A DNA stretch of 23,904 bases from a virus, in IMG/VR virus record IMGVR_UViG_3300030106_003602, positions 1-23,904 of that record; one strand, written 5' to 3'. The notes under the pieces were generated by a model, which was not told the DNA's origin, ran no database searches, and saw nothing but the letters and a program-made list of their open reading frames with translations. Below are positions 22,486 through 23,904 of the stretch, one piece after another (positions within the stretch are counted from its first letter, which is position 1; each line of letters opens with the position of its first letter). The translations under genes and the position numbers were made by a program.

Positions 22486-23904
22486 ATCCAATCTTTTAAT
22501 TCTTCCCCCATAATTTGAGAAGCTATATTAATTTTTTTACGTAAAGCTTTTACTATCTTTTCATCAACAGTCTTTTCACAAATAATATCCACGTACGTCA
22601 TTTTTCTTTTCTGACCTATACGATTTATTCTAGCTTCTGATTGTGTTCTTTTCTCAAGATCATAACCGTTTGAATAATAAACCATCGTATCAGCTTCCGT
22701 AAGTGTAATACCATAACCACCGGTCTGTGGTGTACCAATAATAAATCTAACATCACTATCAGGATCTTGTATTTTTTTAATAGCTTTTTGTCTGTCTTCT
22801 GTAGATGTATCACCATAGTAAGTAACATATGACTTATCCCCAAATGTTTTTTTAACATGTTTAACTATTGTTTCTATATCGTTCCTCCAATGTGCCCATA
22901 TTACAACTTTACCCTGTGCTTCGTTTAACACATCAATCAAAGCATTAACTCTGTCGTTTTTAATTTCTGTAACTTCACCCGTATCCGATTTAAAATGTCC
23001 ACAAGTAATTTGTTGTAGTCTCATAAGCTGCACTAATGCTGTAGCTGTGCTCATTGTTTCACCATCTTTAATAGCCAGAGCCATTCTTTTCATCTGATCA
23101 TAGAGTCTTTGTTGATCAGGCGTAAGCTGTATAATTCTTTTCTGATAAGTATAAGCGGGTAGATCTAAACATTCTTCCTTTAATATACGGAAAGAAAAAG
23201 GTTTTAATTTCTCTGATAGCTCTTCTAGATTTTTATATCCCACTACAATCTGTACAGACCTACCACCAAAATTAGCCGTGGCCATTTTAGCGTATCGAGT
23301 TCTAAATGTGTAATAAGATGAATGGCCTAATAACCAAGGATCAAGGAACTCACATTGTTTGTATAAATCAAGCGGTGATTTAGTTACCGGTGATCCTGTA
23401 AGTATTCTTCTATATTTAGATTGTTCTCCAAGCTTAACAATATTTTTAGTTCTTTTAGCATCGGGATTTTTAATAGTTGTGGACTCATCAATAGCCATCA
23501 AAGTATTATGTGATCTTAAAAATTTAGCGGCAAAGTCAACCCCTTTTTGAGTTGAAAAAGCTTCTACGTTCATTACTAAAATATGAAGCTCCTCTCCTGT
23601 TTTGAATAAAGTGCCTAATTTTCTTGATTGACTTTTAGTAATATTGGATTGCCATAACACAACTTCTTTATCAATATGATCAGCTAAATGTGTGGGTATC
23701 TCACTATCAAACCAATTTTTATACACACCTTTTGGTGCAACTAACAAAGCTCCATTAATCTTGCCTTTGTCATAAAGCATAGCGATATTGTCAAGAAGCA
23801 CCTTAGATTTACCCGTACCCATTTCCATAAAGTACGCAAATACTTCTTTATTCCAAGACATTTCTAATGCCTCAAGCTGATGCCCATAAGGCTTCGTTTT
23901 AAAT
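22482..23904 (-). CDS. SNF2-family DNA helicase/ATPase, 5' end beyond window
   Basis: The frame stays open to the window edge: beyond the ATG at 23861 it reads KPYGHQLEALE (about 23862-23894), the Q-motif of SNF2 enzymes, so the true start lies outside the window. About 473 residues are visible. Motifs, counting from the Met at 23861: Walker A GTGKS (15-19), DEST Walker B (125-128), LTGSPV motif III (154-159), GYGITLTEAD (382-391, motif V) and QSEARINRIGQ (407-417, motif VI). These make an intact ATP-dependent DNA translocase. Phage SNF2 proteins usually act in replication or recombination; no nuclease domain is seen. It is the only gene outside the oxygenase island (other than the candidate micro-gene) that runs leftward, so it probably belongs to the replication module. 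Confidence 0.88.
   Translation of the reverse strand, partial: FKTKPYGHQLEALEMSWNKEVFAYFMEMGTGKSKVLLDNIAMLYDKGKINGALLVAPKGVYKNWFDSEIPTHLADHIDKEVVLWQSNITKSQSRKLGTLFKTGEELHILVMNVEAFSTQKGVDFAAKFLRSHNTLMAIDESTTIKNPDAKRTKNIVKLGEQSKYRRILTGSPVTKSPLDLYKQCEFLDPWLLGHSSYYTFRTRYAKMATANFGGRSVQIVVGYKNLEELSEKLKPFSFRILKEECLDLPAYTYQKRIIQLTPDQQRLYDQMKRMALAIKDGETMSTATALVQLMRLQQITCGHFKSDTGEVTEIKNDRVNALIDVLNEAQGKVVIWAHWRNDIETIVKHVKKTFGDKSYVTYYGDTSTEDRQKAIKKIQDPDSDVRFIIGTPQTGGYGITLTEADTMVYYSNGYDLEKRTQSEARINRIGQKRKMTYVDIICEKTVDEKIVKALRKKINIASQIMGEELKDWI

Overview
The window looks like part of a tailed-phage genome from an AT-rich marine environment. The evidence is densely packed small genes with TAATG/ATGA start-stop overlaps, strongly AT-biased codon use, and several virion protein families typical of uncultured marine phages. 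A Pelagibacter (SAR11)-type host is plausible from composition and gene families, but this is inference. Several large, tape-measure-free virion proteins near the right end (13204-22199) resemble the internal/ejection proteins of podoviruses.

Layout. (1) 3-1924, plus strand: the 3' part of a tail-fibre gene, a glycine-rich adhesin and a short Trp/Asp-rich phage protein. (2) 1925-8588: an unusual island of eleven genes, ten of which encode predicted mononuclear non-haem iron oxygenases of the 2-oxoglutarate/Fe(II) or cupin type. They form three units of alternating direction: three genes leftward (3586-1925), six genes rightward (3621-6932, including the only non-oxygenase) and three genes leftward (8588-6924). 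The island sits between the adhesin module and a large tail-associated protein. (3) 8631-11384: a P22 gp10-like structural protein followed by four small genes. (4) 11365-13150: two glycosyltransferases, one GT-B and one GT-A. (5) 13204-22199: four large virion/ejection-type proteins, including one of 1388 aa, and a small accessory protein; short GGRIG motifs recur in this module. (6) 22199-22485: a holin-like small membrane protein and a candidate 26-aa membrane peptide on the opposite strand. (7) 22482-23904, minus strand: a SNF2-type helicase whose 5' end is cut by the window edge.

The notable feature is the oxygenase island. Ten different Fe/2OG-type enzymes are packed into about 6.7 kb. 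All the recognisable metal-binding triads look intact, one carries an N-terminal DUF6817-like domain, and two have no obvious link beyond fold. Their position next to an adhesin, with glycosyltransferases downstream, suggests (inference only) a virion or surface protein modification pathway in which hydroxylation creates sites for glycosylation. Alternatives are nucleic-acid modification or interference with host 2OG or small-molecule metabolism.

No tRNA, rRNA, CRISPR array, insertion sequence, integrase or attachment site was seen. No gene-free stretch exceeds about 55 bases.
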